Counted from the first letter of the stretch, positions 28,901 to 37,858 are shown. The stretch: 64,000 bases of DNA from Tenacibaculum agarivorans (GCF_001936575.1 NZ_MSMP01000007.1:1-64000); one strand, 5' to 3'. A program made the numbers and translations. Notes: generated by a model from the sequence alone, not told the origin.

Positions 28901-29254
28901 ATGAAATCAGATCAGTTATTTATGATGGTATTTAGATTTGAACCAAACTTTGAATACCAACCAACAGCACAAGAACAGAAAGAAATTAGCGAACAATGGG
29001 GTTCTTTTATAGGAAATATTGCCATAAAAGAAAAACTAGTGAGCACACATCAATTAGGTTTTGAAGGGAAACAGATATTTTCTGATTTAAGCACTAAAGA
29101 TGAAATTTTAATCACCGATCACAAAACTATAGGCGGAAATATGATTGTTAAAGCCAACTCAATTGAAGAAGCTACTGCAATGGCTAAAGAAAGTCCTATT
29201 TTAAAAATTGGAGGGTCTGTAGAAGTTCGTAGCATTATCCCAATGGAAAACTAA
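28901..29254 (+). CDS. YciI-like domain protein
   Basis: A 117-residue protein of the YCII (YciI/DGPF) dimeric ferredoxin-like fold: QLFMMVFRFEP at the start, the SWGSF-like helix, and the closing IEEATAMAKESPILKIGGSVEVRSI that is diagnostic of the family. Members are found near regulators and stress genes; few have a proven reaction. It is 14 bases upstream of the SRPBCC gene and behind a -7 box and Crp-like site, which suggests regulation by one of the nearby Crp/Fnr proteins. Confidence 0.85.
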   Translation: MKSDQLFMMVFRFEPNFEYQPTAQEQKEISEQWGSFIGNIAIKEKLVSTHQLGFEGKQIFSDLSTKDEILITDHKTIGGNMIVKANSIEEATAMAKESPILKIGGSVEVRSIIPMEN

Positions 29255-29268
29255 ATAAATTTAAAAAA

Positions 29269-29805
29269 ATGAAGAAAATGATTATAACAACTCTATTGGT
29301 ACTTATAGCACTATTTTTAAGTATCGGCTTTTATAACGCAAGTAAATTACAACATATACATATCCAGAAAAAAGTAACCATACAATCAGATTTAGAACCT
29401 GTTTTTAATCAAGTAGTATATTTAAAGAATTTCCCTAAATGGTCTCCTTTTTATGAAGCAGATCCTAGTCAAAAAATTAAAATCACTGGAAATGATGGAA
29501 ATATAGGAGCTAAATACCATTGGGAAGGTAATGGAGGTAAAGATTTAGGTTATCAAGAAATCAAAAAAATAACTCCAAATAGCTACATAAAAATGGTATG
29601 CGATATTGAAAAACCTTTTAAAGCTAACCCAACATTTGAATATCATTTTACAAAACAAGATAACTCTGTACTTGTTACACAAGATTTTAATTTAAAATCT
29701 GGATTTGTAGATGCTTTTTTTATGGGATTATTTGGTGCAAAAAAAGACATGGAAAAAATGAATGCTAGAGGTTTGGAACTACTCAAGAAAATATTTGAAC
29801 ACTAA
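29269..29805 (+). CDS. SRPBCC-family (polyketide cyclase-like) protein
   Basis: A 178-residue protein with an N-terminal membrane anchor (about 3-22) and a SRPBCC helix-grip domain that binds hydrophobic ligands. Recognisable parts are TIQSDLEPVFNQVVYLKNFPKWSPF, the YHWEGNGG strand and the long C-terminal helix. The ligand is unknown. It follows the YciI-like gene by 14 bases, with a terminator after it. Confidence 0.82.
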   Translation: MKKMIITTLLVLIALFLSIGFYNASKLQHIHIQKKVTIQSDLEPVFNQVVYLKNFPKWSPFYEADPSQKIKITGNDGNIGAKYHWEGNGGKDLGYQEIKKITPNSYIKMVCDIEKPFKANPTFEYHFTKQDNSVLVTQDFNLKSGFVDAFFMGLFGAKKDMEKMNARGLELLKKIFEH

Positions 29806-29830
29806 TCGTTTTGAGAGTAAGTAATTAAAA

Positions 29831-29856
29831 GCAACCTAAATAAGGTTGCTTTTTTT
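29831..29856 (+). terminator. Terminator after the SRPBCC gene
   Basis: Seven-base stem (29831-29837 with 29843-29849), five-base loop, then seven T. Confidence 0.88.
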
Positions 29857-29908
29857 GACTATCATTATTTTATCTTTTAAATTAGTAGTGATTTTTTATT
29901 ATTCATAT

Positions 29909-30487
29909 ATGTCTCTTCATAATTTTCTTAAAAAATTAAATCCAATGTCAGACGATAAAGCTGATTATATTAGTACTTTTTTTGAGAAAGAAACTGTAAA
30001 AAAAGATGATCTACTAATAAAAGAAGGGAAAACTAGTAAAAAATCTTATTTTTTAGAAAAAGGGATTATTCGTTGTTATATTATTGATCTTAATGGAGAA
30101 GAAGTTACTACCCGTTTTTATTCTGCTCCTGACTTTTTAAATGATTATTTATCTTTTTTCAAGCAAAAACCTAGTGAAGAAAATTATGAAGCTTTAACTG
30201 ATTGTAATGTTTGGAGTATTAATCATGAAAAGGTGCAATATTGTTTTCACAATATACCCGAATTTAGAGAATGGGGTCGAATGCTATTAACATTAAATTA
30301 TGTTAAAATGCATAAGCATATGATTTCATTTCATAAATATACTGCACAAGAACGTTATGAAAACTTACTTAAAAAACATCCAGAAATTATTCAAAAAGTT
30401 CCTTTAAAAATTATCGCTTCTTATTTAGGGATTACCAAGTTTTCATTGAGTAGAATACGTAAAAATATAGTCAAAACTACTGTTTGA
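29909..30487 (+). CDS. Crp/Fnr-family transcription regulator (second copy)
   Basis: A 192-residue regulator similar in layout to the one at 27535: a cNMP-like beta roll (VKKDDLLIKEGKTSKKSYFLEKGIIRCY) and a C-terminal helix-turn-helix (LKIIASYLGITKFSLSRIRKN). The TTG-initiated extension from 29846 is rejected because it would start inside the terminator; ATG at 29909 gives a normal family N-terminus. The gene has its own transcript and is followed by the structured intergenic region. Confidence 0.88.
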   Translation: MSLHNFLKKLNPMSDDKADYISTFFEKETVKKDDLLIKEGKTSKKSYFLEKGIIRCYIIDLNGEEVTTRFYSAPDFLNDYLSFFKQKPSEENYEALTDCNVWSINHEKVQYCFHNIPEFREWGRMLLTLNYVKMHKHMISFHKYTAQERYENLLKKHPEIIQKVPLKIIASYLGITKFSLSRIRKNIVKTTV

Positions 30488-30854
30488 TTTATTCTTAGAA
30501 CTTTTATTTTCTTTTCTCTCTTATAACCATACACCTACTTAAAAGATGTTAGAAATAAAAATTTAACACTCTTCATAAATAAATCTTTTTACTTAAAATA
30601 CAGGGTTTTACCTTTTTTATTACAACCTAATTAGTTGTAATTTTAAGCAACTTTCTTTCCCCCCGATCACAGTGTATGTTGATCAGAAAGTCTCTCTTTA
30701 ACTACGGGAGACTTTTCCTTTTTTAAATATATATTTAGCTAAATTTTAATTGAAAAAAGGGTTAAAAGACAAATTATGAAAACTTTTTGAGGAGTAACTC
30801 AAGACCTATTCAACTGTCTTGTTTAATTTCTTTTATTAACTATTTATCATTTTG
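30488..30854. other. Gene-free intergenic stretch, structured in its middle
   Basis: A 367-base gap between the Crp/Fnr gene and the response regulator gene on the other strand. Its first 120 and last 130 bases look featureless and AT-rich; the middle (30611-30724) contains three hairpins in a row and is listed separately as an RNA candidate. Confidence 0.7.
30611..30724 (+). ncRNA. Candidate structured small RNA or leader with terminator
   Basis: Three successive hairpins on the plus strand: 30619-30626 with 30634-30641 (8 bases); 30665-30671 with 30677-30684 (5 plus 2 with a bulge); and 30687-30696 with 30706-30715 (10 pairs with one G-T) followed by a T-rich tail ending 30724. The last is a terminator. 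An unusual CCCCCC run at 30659-30664 stands out in AT-rich DNA. It could end the 29909 transcript, encode a small RNA, or act as an attenuator; no known family was recognised. Confidence 0.4.
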
Positions 30855-31262
30855 TTAATCGTTTTTGAAATATTTTTCTTCCAAATCCGCTAACATTTCT
30901 TTAGTGAGTGGTTTGTTTCTAAACTCAGATATTAATTCGTTAGAAATAGCCCTCTCTTTATCATTCGCATTTAAAGAAGTTGTTAACATTACAACTACAA
31001 TCTGTGCTCTTTTATGTTCTGGTAGTTCTTTATACTTTTTCAAAAATTCCCACCCATCTACTTTAGGCATATTAATATCTAAGAAAACAATATCTGGTAT
31101 ATCATTATCTCCTGCAGATTCGAGGAACTCTATTGCTTCTTCTCCATCATATTTGGTTACTATTTTATTACAGTAATTATTATCTTTAATAATTAACTCA
31201 TGTATAAAATTCGTAGCCTTATCGTCATCAACAAGCAAAACGGTATTAATTTTTGCGCTCAT
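30855..31262 (-). CDS. Single-domain response regulator (Rcp1/CheY-like)
   Basis: A receiver domain only, 135 residues. Acidic residues D12-D14, phospho-acceptor D62 (FLDINMP), T94 and K117 are present and correctly spaced. The longer helix-2 loop and YFKND tail resemble the Rcp1 type paired with phytochrome-like and PilJ-like kinases. It is 16 bases downstream of the histidine kinase at 31279 and should be its partner; it must signal by protein contact since no output domain exists. Confidence 0.93.
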   Translation of the reverse strand: MSAKINTVLLVDDDKATNFIHELIIKDNNYCNKIVTKYDGEEAIEFLESAGDNDIPDIVFLDINMPKVDGWEFLKKYKELPEHKRAQIVVVMLTTSLNANDKERAISNELISEFRNKPLTKEMLADLEEKYFKND

Positions 31263-31278
31263 TTTTTGTTGCTGTTCT

Positions 31279-32601
31279 TTACAAATTGAATTTAACTATT
31301 TCTTTTTTAATAGTAAAATAAAAATCACTGCCTTTACCTTCGGTAGAGTTTACCCATAATTTACCATCATGCATTTCTACTATTTTTTTGCAATGTGATA
31401 GCCCAATTCCAGTACCTTCATATTCTTCCTTACTATGTATTCTTTTAAAGATTGAAAAAATTTTCTCTATATATTTCTCCTTAATCCCTATACCATTATC
31501 ACTAACTTTAAACTTCCAATATTCTTCTAAGTTTTCTGACTCTATTTCGATTTGAGGTTGATTCTCTGGATATTGAAACTTTATAGCATTAGAAATTAAG
31601 TTTTGAAAAAGTAATCTTAACTCAGACTTATAAGCGGTAACCACTGGTAAAACATCCCATTTAATAATAGTATTATTTTTAGAAATCATACTACTAAGAT
31701 CTTGTTTTACATCATTTAAAATTTCATTACAATCCACTTCCGACAATTTTTTATTTTGTCCTAATACTGAATACTCTAACAAGTCTTTTACCAGATTTCT
31801 CATTCTGCTTGTAGCAGATTCTATAAAACCTAACATCATCCTTCCTTGCTCATCAAAACTATCTTTATACTTAGTGCTAAATATATCAACCATACTCGAT
31901 ACAGTTCTCAGAGGTTCTTGAAGATCATGAGAAGCAATGTATGTTATCTCGTTTAGTTCTTTATTTTTTGTTTTAATTTTTTCAAATGCGTGGTTTAACT
32001 TCTCATTCTTATCTTCTAATACTAAACTCGCAGCCTTCATTTTCTTCTCTATTGGACGATAGATAAAATAAACTTCAAGAATAAGAATTAATAATGCTAG
32101 AAAAAAAAGCAGATATTCTATTTGTACTATAAAACTTAGTTTCTTGTCTGAACTATTTTCTAAAATTTCAACAATAGCGTCCATTTCAGAAAGAAATTGA
32201 TTCTGATTTTGAGTAATTGCTTTAAGATCTGCTTTTGAAATTCCAACTAATTCTTTTTGGTTTCGAATAAACTCGATATACGGATCAAGTTTTTTAAGTT
32301 GATCGCTAACATTCTTACCTTCTTTAGAAACAACACTGTTGTTACCTGTTCGAAATATCAAAAGATCATGTGCGCTTGTCCATTGATTAAATAAGCTTTC
32401 TAAAAACACACTAGATTTTGCTTCTCTAGCTATTACATAAAACTCATTAGCAATCCTTTGACTAAGCATACGTTGTTTTCCTGCTACGTTAATTGTATTT
32501 GCATCTGTCTTTTTTTGCTTTAGCCAATATTGTATAAAAACTTGATTGATACCTAACACTAAAATAGTAATGCATATACCAATTATATACCTTTTGTTCA
32601 T
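31279..32601 (-). CDS. Sensor histidine kinase with PilJ-type sensing domain
   Basis: A 440-residue membrane kinase. Helix 1 (about 6-25), a periplasmic PilJ-like four-helix domain with INVAGKQRMLSQRIA (about 37-51), helix 2 (about 160-181), a coiled linker, then HisKA with H225 in IASHDLQEPLR and HATPase with DNGIGIKEKY and GTGIGLSHCKK boxes. The PilJ N-terminal type is seen in chemosensory and nitrate-type sensors. A -7-like box (32616-32623) lies 14 bases before the ATG. The partner receiver gene at 30855 follows. Confidence 0.92.
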   Translation of the reverse strand: MNKRYIIGICITILVLGINQVFIQYWLKQKKTDANTINVAGKQRMLSQRIANEFYVIAREAKSSVFLESLFNQWTSAHDLLIFRTGNNSVVSKEGKNVSDQLKKLDPYIEFIRNQKELVGISKADLKAITQNQNQFLSEMDAIVEILENSSDKKLSFIVQIEYLLFFLALLILILEVYFIYRPIEKKMKAASLVLEDKNEKLNHAFEKIKTKNKELNEITYIASHDLQEPLRTVSSMVDIFSTKYKDSFDEQGRMMLGFIESATSRMRNLVKDLLEYSVLGQNKKLSEVDCNEILNDVKQDLSSMISKNNTIIKWDVLPVVTAYKSELRLLFQNLISNAIKFQYPENQPQIEIESENLEEYWKFKVSDNGIGIKEKYIEKIFSIFKRIHSKEEYEGTGIGLSHCKKIVEMHDGKLWVNSTEGKGSDFYFTIKKEIVKFNL

Positions 32602-32776
32602 AGCGTAATAAGTTACAAAAATAGCGTCATAAAAACATCAATTAGAAATTAATAAAAAATATTGCTGTTTCATAGAGGTTATTAATGTTGTACTTGTACT
32701 ATAAACAAATTATGATTGGCACTCATTTTTTAGTAAAATGAAATTGCTTGCTTTCTAATTAACTTACCATAGTAGA

Positions 32777-32794
32777 AGTTGTCATAGAGCAACT
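32777..32794. promoter_or_regulatory. Crp/Fnr-like operator candidate
   Basis: AGTTG and CAACT arms (5 bases) around an eight-base centre, TTG-N8-CAA, with the TTGTCATA core shared with 28828-28843. It lies 45 bases upstream of the 32840 ATG. Confidence 0.42.
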
Positions 32795-32839
32795 CTTCTT
32801 CTTAAAAACTGAGTTTACTTTGTAAAAAAACAAATTATC

Positions 32840-33577
32840 ATGGATTTCTCAATTACTCCAGTACCTATTTGGTTATCAGCTTTATTTCTTATTACTTTTT
32901 TCTTTATTCCTCCTTTTTTAATTGCTAATGCAGCAAAGAAAGCTTACGATCAGGCAGGTTTATCAAATGGAAACAAAATCAAAAAAAATATTCAATTCTT
33001 TTATTGGATTTACCTCATTAGTATTGGACTCATATCATTAACCGGTGCATTTACGGTAAACACACTTCCTCCAAGAATTATTATTATAACCGTTATTCCA
33101 CTATTTCTTTTCTATATATTTTATATTTCTAGGAAAGATTGGTTTACAATAGTATTAAATAATATTAGACTTGAGCAACTTATATTTATACATGTATTTA
33201 GATTTGTTGGAGTTTTCTTCTTCTTTGTACATTACTATGGAGCTTTACCAAAACTTTTTGCTAATGTTGGTGGTATTGGTGATATTCTTTCAGCTGCTCT
33301 AGTTTTCCCTGTTATTTATATCATTAAAAGAAAAATGAAATGGGCTAAAACAGTAGTATGGATATGGAATATTATTGGCTTAGCTGATATCGTTTCTGTA
33401 TTAGTTATAGCCATTTACGTAACCCGACAAGCTATTCAAAATGGAGAGAACGGTGTATTAGAATTTGGAGCTTTTCCATTTAGTTGGATTCCTGCTTTTG
33501 CTCCAGCCACCATTATATTTTTACATATTTTAGTTTTTAGAAAACTATTAGAAAAAAAACTCAGGAATAATTCCTGA
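32840..33577 (+). CDS. Seven-helix membrane protein, paralogue of 28120
   Basis: A 245-residue inner-membrane protein with about seven helices, homologous along its length to the product of 28120-28818, ending in the same IPAFAPATIIFLHI segment. No functional motif is known to me. It is monocistronic, preceded by a Crp/Fnr-like palindrome, and its stop codon lies inside a terminator hairpin. Confidence 0.8.
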   Translation: MDFSITPVPIWLSALFLITFFFIPPFLIANAAKKAYDQAGLSNGNKIKKNIQFFYWIYLISIGLISLTGAFTVNTLPPRIIIITVIPLFLFYIFYISRKDWFTIVLNNIRLEQLIFIHVFRFVGVFFFFVHYYGALPKLFANVGGIGDILSAALVFPVIYIIKRKMKWAKTVVWIWNIIGLADIVSVLVIAIYVTRQAIQNGENGVLEFGAFPFSWIPAFAPATIIFLHILVFRKLLEKKLRNNS

Positions 33578-33582
33578 GTTTT
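33556..33582. terminator. Terminator overlapping the end of the 32840 gene
   Basis: Perfect eight-base stem (33560-33567 with 33571-33578), three-base loop, A-run before and T-run after, so it can work in both directions. The stop codon at 33575-33577 is inside the stem. Confidence 0.85.
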
Positions 33583-33658
33583 GTTATATATAACATTATA
33601 GATTACCATCTGTTTAAGCTTATTACTTTCAAAATGATCCTAAAATATAATATACTTT

Positions 33659-34018
33659 CTAATGATGATTTTTCACTACCTCTTCATCTCTATATTTACA
33701 ACATGGATCTAATTTATTATAAGCTGCTTCCGTAGCTTTTAATTCTTTTGTATCATGACCAACTCCTGCCACACTTTCACAAATTGTTTTCTTATCTGTT
33801 TTTCTTTCGTCAATAATTACCATTAATTGATGTGATTTTACATCCCAATTAGCAAATTTCACTCCCTTGGTATGTAAAGCGGCTTTTTCTATTCTTTTTT
33901 TACACATCATACAAACACCATCTACTTCTAAGGTTAACTTTGCATTTTTTTTCTTTTTTTGTGCTTGGCTAGTTAATGCTATAGCAACTAGACAAATAAT
34001 TGTTAGTATTTTTTTCAT
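33659..34018 (-). CDS. Heavy-metal-associated (HMA) domain exported protein
   Basis: A 119-residue protein with signal peptide (1-19) and an HMA fold opening LTLEVDGVCMMCKKRIEKA: the CxxC pair C37/C40 is the metal site. A second cysteine pair CC lies near the end (LDPCCKYRD), and the tail is His-rich (VVKNHH). Likely a periplasmic copper/zinc carrier handing metal to or from the TonB receptor whose gene ends 14 bases upstream. Confidence 0.88.
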   Translation of the reverse strand: MKKILTIICLVAIALTSQAQKKKKNAKLTLEVDGVCMMCKKRIEKAALHTKGVKFANWDVKSHQLMVIIDERKTDKKTICESVAGVGHDTKELKATEAAYNKLDPCCKYRDEEVVKNHH

Positions 34019-34032
34019 CTTAATTATATTTT

Positions 34033-36276
34033 TTAGTTTAATTTATATCGAAACCCTGCATAATATGCACTCCCAAATATTGGTGCATATACTATGGTAC
34101 TATCAAAATTTGATCCAAATGGATCTTCACTTCCTAAAATAGGATTTTCTTGTCTTACGTTAGTTATATTTTCTCCTCCAACATATACTTCAAATCTGTC
34201 AGAAAACACTTTTGTAATCTGTGCATTTAATAAACTATAGCCTTCTGTATATTCTGGTAATTGTAGACCAATCGGATTGGTTGAAGTATTGGGCAATCTT
34301 TGTTTCCCTATAAAATTATATGTAGTATCAAACTTCCAAAGCCCCCCTCTATCACTTTTAATTGTTTCATATGAAGCATTCATAAAAAAACGATGTTGTG
34401 GTTGAATTGGTTTTGACAAATTTCCAGAAATATAATCTGTGGAAACATCAAAGAACTTATAAGCTGTTCGTACATTGAACTTATTAAAAGGCGAATAATT
34501 CATTTCTACTTGAAAACTATTTGCAATACTACTACCGTCTAGATTATAAAAAGAAATTTGCCGTGGGTTTTCCCAATCTACTACTACTTGATTTTCAAAA
34601 TTTGTTTGATAAAAATCAAAAGTAACATCTCCTTTTCTATTAAATAATTTAAACCCTTGTAAGAAAGAAACTCCATAGTTCCATGCTTCTTCAGGATTTA
34701 GACCGTAAATATTTCCTCCAGTATTGATTCTATTAATTTGCCTAGAAGAAGCAAATAATTGTTGATTCTCAGCAAAAACATTAGCACTTCTGGTTCCCTT
34801 TCCTACAGAAGCTCTAAACACGCCTTTTCTCCAAGGCGCGTATCTTACATGTAACCTTGGAGTAACAAAAGTACCTAATAAATTATGTCTATCTAAACGT
34901 AGCCCTGCAGTTAAGCTAAAATCTTCACTATTGTCATAGGCATACTCAAAGAAAACTCCTAAAGCGTTTTCATCTCTAGAAAAATTTGTAGTTTCTACTA
35001 GTTCTTCGTAGTCATCATACGTAAAGCTAATCCCTGTTTTAAACTTATGACGCGTATCTCCAATAATAGAGTTAAATATATAATTAGCATAGACACTTTC
35101 ATGTTTAATATTATAATCTCTTAATCCAAAATACGAATCTTGATCATGACTACTATATGCTAATTGTAATCCCATACTTTGGAAAGGTAACTCAGGAAAA
35201 ACATATCCTAGCTTTCCTGAAAAATCAAATCGTTGTGTTTTTATTTCGCTTCCCCAGATAGTATTAGAACCTCTATTAACATCAGGGTTAAAATCAAGTT
35301 CTCCTGTTTGTTTTTTATCATCTAGGAATCTAAAATTCAAAAAACTTACCCAACCTGTTTCATTATTCGCATACTGCCAACGATTCATTATATTAATTTG
35401 CTCAGCTAATGGTGTATCTAGAAAATTATCATTGTTATTATCAAACTTTTCTGTTCTTAAATTTCCATGAACATAAAGACCAGTTTGCCATTTTTCACTT
35501 AGTTTTTGATTAAAATGGGTATTTAGTTCTAATCTCCCATTTAAATTTCCATAACCATTAATAAAAAACTTATTATCGGTATGTGGTTTTACTAATTCAG
35601 CATTTATTTGACCAGAAATACTTTCAAATCCATTAACTACACTTCCCGCTCCTTTAGTAATTTGAATACTTTCCACCCAAGTTCCTGGTGTAAATGTTAG
35701 TCCGTACACTTGAGACGCTCCTCTGACCATAGGAATGTTTTCTTGAGAAATCATTAAATATGGACTATTCAATCCTAACATTTGAATTTGACGTGTTCCT
35801 GTTAATGCATCGGAAAAATTAACATCAATAGACGGATTAGTTTCAAAACTTTCGGCCAAATTACAGCAAGCTGCCTTCAATAGTTCTTCACTATTTACCG
35901 TAAACACATTTTGCGTTTGTAAAAATGATCTTGATGTAGCCTGTTTTGTTGCTGATACTGCTACCTCTTCTAAAACGCTTTCTTCCGTAATAAAATGATG
36001 AAGGTTTTCTAAGCCTTTAATTTCAATAGTGTCTGTTTTATAACCTACAAAACTTACCACTAGTTTTTTATATGATGGTTTATATGGGATTTCAAACCAT
36101 CCTTTGTTATTTGTTGTAGTTCCTATTTTGGTATTTAACCAATATACATTTGCACCAAACACTCCTTGATTGTCTTTAGGTAGATTGGCATCCATAACCA
36201 TACCTTTTAGCGTTTGCTGTGCTATTAACTGAACACTTATCAAAATAAATGCACAGCATAATACCTTAAATTTCAT
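34033..36276 (-). CDS. TonB-dependent receptor, metal-cluster type
   Basis: Outer-membrane receptor of 747 residues: signal peptide (1-19), carboxypeptidase-regulatory-like domain (about 21-95), plug with LEEVAVSATKQ and GAGSVVNGFESISGQINAEL, and a beta barrel ending in the usual aromatic (F-R-Y-K-L-N). A KAACCNLAESFETN segment in the plug (about 134-147) is typical of receptors associated with HMA proteins. TonB-dependent uptake of a metal complex is inferred from the neighbours, an HYC_CC_PP protein upstream (61-base gap) and an HMA protein downstream (14-base gap). Confidence 0.9.
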   Translation of the reverse strand: MKFKVLCCAFILISVQLIAQQTLKGMVMDANLPKDNQGVFGANVYWLNTKIGTTTNNKGWFEIPYKPSYKKLVVSFVGYKTDTIEIKGLENLHHFITEESVLEEVAVSATKQATSRSFLQTQNVFTVNSEELLKAACCNLAESFETNPSIDVNFSDALTGTRQIQMLGLNSPYLMISQENIPMVRGASQVYGLTFTPGTWVESIQITKGAGSVVNGFESISGQINAELVKPHTDNKFFINGYGNLNGRLELNTHFNQKLSEKWQTGLYVHGNLRTEKFDNNNDNFLDTPLAEQINIMNRWQYANNETGWVSFLNFRFLDDKKQTGELDFNPDVNRGSNTIWGSEIKTQRFDFSGKLGYVFPELPFQSMGLQLAYSSHDQDSYFGLRDYNIKHESVYANYIFNSIIGDTRHKFKTGISFTYDDYEELVETTNFSRDENALGVFFEYAYDNSEDFSLTAGLRLDRHNLLGTFVTPRLHVRYAPWRKGVFRASVGKGTRSANVFAENQQLFASSRQINRINTGGNIYGLNPEEAWNYGVSFLQGFKLFNRKGDVTFDFYQTNFENQVVVDWENPRQISFYNLDGSSIANSFQVEMNYSPFNKFNVRTAYKFFDVSTDYISGNLSKPIQPQHRFFMNASYETIKSDRGGLWKFDTTYNFIGKQRLPNTSTNPIGLQLPEYTEGYSLLNAQITKVFSDRFEVYVGGENITNVRQENPILGSEDPFGSNFDSTIVYAPIFGSAYYAGFRYKLN

Positions 36277-36337
36277 TAGTATTTATATTATATAGTTTTA
36301 CTTTTTTTAATCGATTTTGATAACTAAAAAAGGTAAA

Positions 36338-36754
36338 TCATATGATATAAACTTCGAGAAGCACTTGTAAATCTTGTATTAAGTTTGGTGGAGAATAATG
36401 CTCATAGAAATTTGTTTGTACAACATAATCTACAAACAAATTATAATATGAAGTGATAAAAGCAATTGTAAATTGCTGCTTTTTAAGATCAAATTTTTCT
36501 ACAGAATTTTTAAGATTTTCTTGACCTTCTACATGCTGAACCTCATCCTTGCAGCAGTTCTTTTTTTGTTCAACTTCTGGTGTATCACAGCCATCGTCTT
36601 CTATTTCATCCGTACATTTTTTGGTATTACCAAAGTAAGACACATCTACTAAATGATCACCACAATAATGCTTTTCTATTGTAAAAGATAGTGTAGAAAA
36701 CAGCACTAAAAGTGCTAATAAACAAGATGATATTTTAGTAAAAAGCGTTTTCAT
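36338..36754 (-). CDS. HYC_CC_PP family protein
   Basis: A 138-residue exported or membrane-anchored protein with the three motifs naming the family: HYCG (about 29-32), NCCKDE (about 66-71) and YSPPNL (about 120-125). The N-terminal 23 residues act as a signal or anchor. The cysteines are likely metal ligands; the family is found beside HMA and TonB receptor genes. It is first in this three-gene cluster and has a good promoter, so it may be the cluster's sensor or chaperone; function is not proven. Confidence 0.85.
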   Translation of the reverse strand: MKTLFTKISSCLLALLVLFSTLSFTIEKHYCGDHLVDVSYFGNTKKCTDEIEDDGCDTPEVEQKKNCCKDEVQHVEGQENLKNSVEKFDLKKQQFTIAFITSYYNLFVDYVVQTNFYEHYSPPNLIQDLQVLLEVYII

Positions 36755-36763
36755 TCTTATTTA

Positions 36764-36797
36764 CAAATTTAAAAAAGTTCTAGATAACTTTCATCAA
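36764..36797 (-). promoter_or_regulatory. Promoter of the metal TonB cluster
   Basis: Minus-strand TTG (36795-36797), 23-base spacer and TAAATTTG (36764-36771), a good Bacteroidetes match. The -7 box ends nine bases before the ATG, implying a very short leader. Confidence 0.6.
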
Positions 36798-36860
36798 CAT
36801 TAACTTTTTAGTAACAAATTATTTGATCAAATGCAGCTTTATATCGACGAATAAACGCTT

Positions 36861-37838
36861 TTAAATCTTTCGTTCGACTACATAATCAATCATCATTAGC
36901 AAAGAGTCTTTATACTCTGAGTCAGGATAATTATCTAAGATTTTCAAAGCCCTATTTTTATAATCGTGCATTTTTTGAGTTGTATATTCTATACCTCCAT
37001 TATCCTTTACAAACTGGATAACTTCTTTTACTCTTTTCTTGTTTTTATTATGTTTTTTAACTGAGTTGATTAACCATTTTTTATCTTTTTCACTACAATT
37101 GTTCAATGTATAAATTAGAGGCAATGTCATTTTTTGCTCTTTTATATCTATTCCAGTAGGTTTACCTATTTTATCTTCAGTATAATCAAATAAGTCGTCT
37201 TTAATCTGAAAAGCAATTCCAATGTATTCACCAAATTTCTTCATTTGTTTAACGGTTTCATTACTTACACTCACAGATGCAGCCCCTATACCGCAACAAG
37301 CAGCAATTAACGTAGCTGTTTTTTGACGAATAATTTCATAATACACTTCTTCCGTAATATCTAACTTTCTTGCCTTTTCAATTTGTAGTAACTCTCCTTC
37401 ACTGATTTCTTTTACTGCAGTTGAAATGATTTTAAGTAAATCATAATCTTCATACTCCATAGATAGTAAAAGTCCTTTAGAGAATAAAAAATCACCTACC
37501 AAAACGGCTATTTTATTTTTCCATAAAGCATTTATAGAGAAAAAACCTCTTCTCATATTACTATCATCCACAACATCGTCATGTACTAATGATGCGGTAT
37601 GAATTAGTTCTACAATTGATGCACCTCGATAAGTACGCTCATCAAAACCGCCATTAGAAACCATTTTTGCGACTAAAAAAACAAACATTGGTCGCATTTG
37701 TTTTCCTTTTCGCCTTACGATATAGTATGTGATTCTGTTTAGTAATGGAACTTTAGAAAGCATAGAGTCTTTGAACTTAGATTCAAAGAGTTCCATTTCT
37801 TTTGCTATTGGAATTTTTATTTGTTCAACAGGTTTCAT
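36861..37838 (-). CDS. Polyprenyl (octaprenyl-type) diphosphate synthase
   Basis: Prenyltransferase of 325 residues in isoprenoid quinone synthesis. The first aspartate-rich motif is DDVVD (87-91) in HDDVVDDSNMRRG and the second DDLFD (214-218); KGKQMRPMF is the usual N-terminal substrate-binding site. A small residue run before the first motif favours long-chain products, so an octa- or hexaprenyl synthase for menaquinone is likely, but chain length cannot be fixed. A -7-like box lies at 37859-37866, and the neighbouring gene at 37912 is divergent. Confidence 0.93.
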   Translation of the reverse strand: MKPVEQIKIPIAKEMELFESKFKDSMLSKVPLLNRITYYIVRRKGKQMRPMFVFLVAKMVSNGGFDERTYRGASIVELIHTASLVHDDVVDDSNMRRGFFSINALWKNKIAVLVGDFLFSKGLLLSMEYEDYDLLKIISTAVKEISEGELLQIEKARKLDITEEVYYEIIRQKTATLIAACCGIGAASVSVSNETVKQMKKFGEYIGIAFQIKDDLFDYTEDKIGKPTGIDIKEQKMTLPLIYTLNNCSEKDKKWLINSVKKHNKNKKRVKEVIQFVKDNGGIEYTTQKMHDYKNRALKILDNYPDSEYKDSLLMMIDYVVERKI

Positions 37839-37858
37839 TAAGCCTCCCTTATTCTTGC

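Noticed and set aside
29846..29908. TTG-initiated extension of the second Crp/Fnr gene
   Set aside because: Begins inside the terminator hairpin at 29831-29856.
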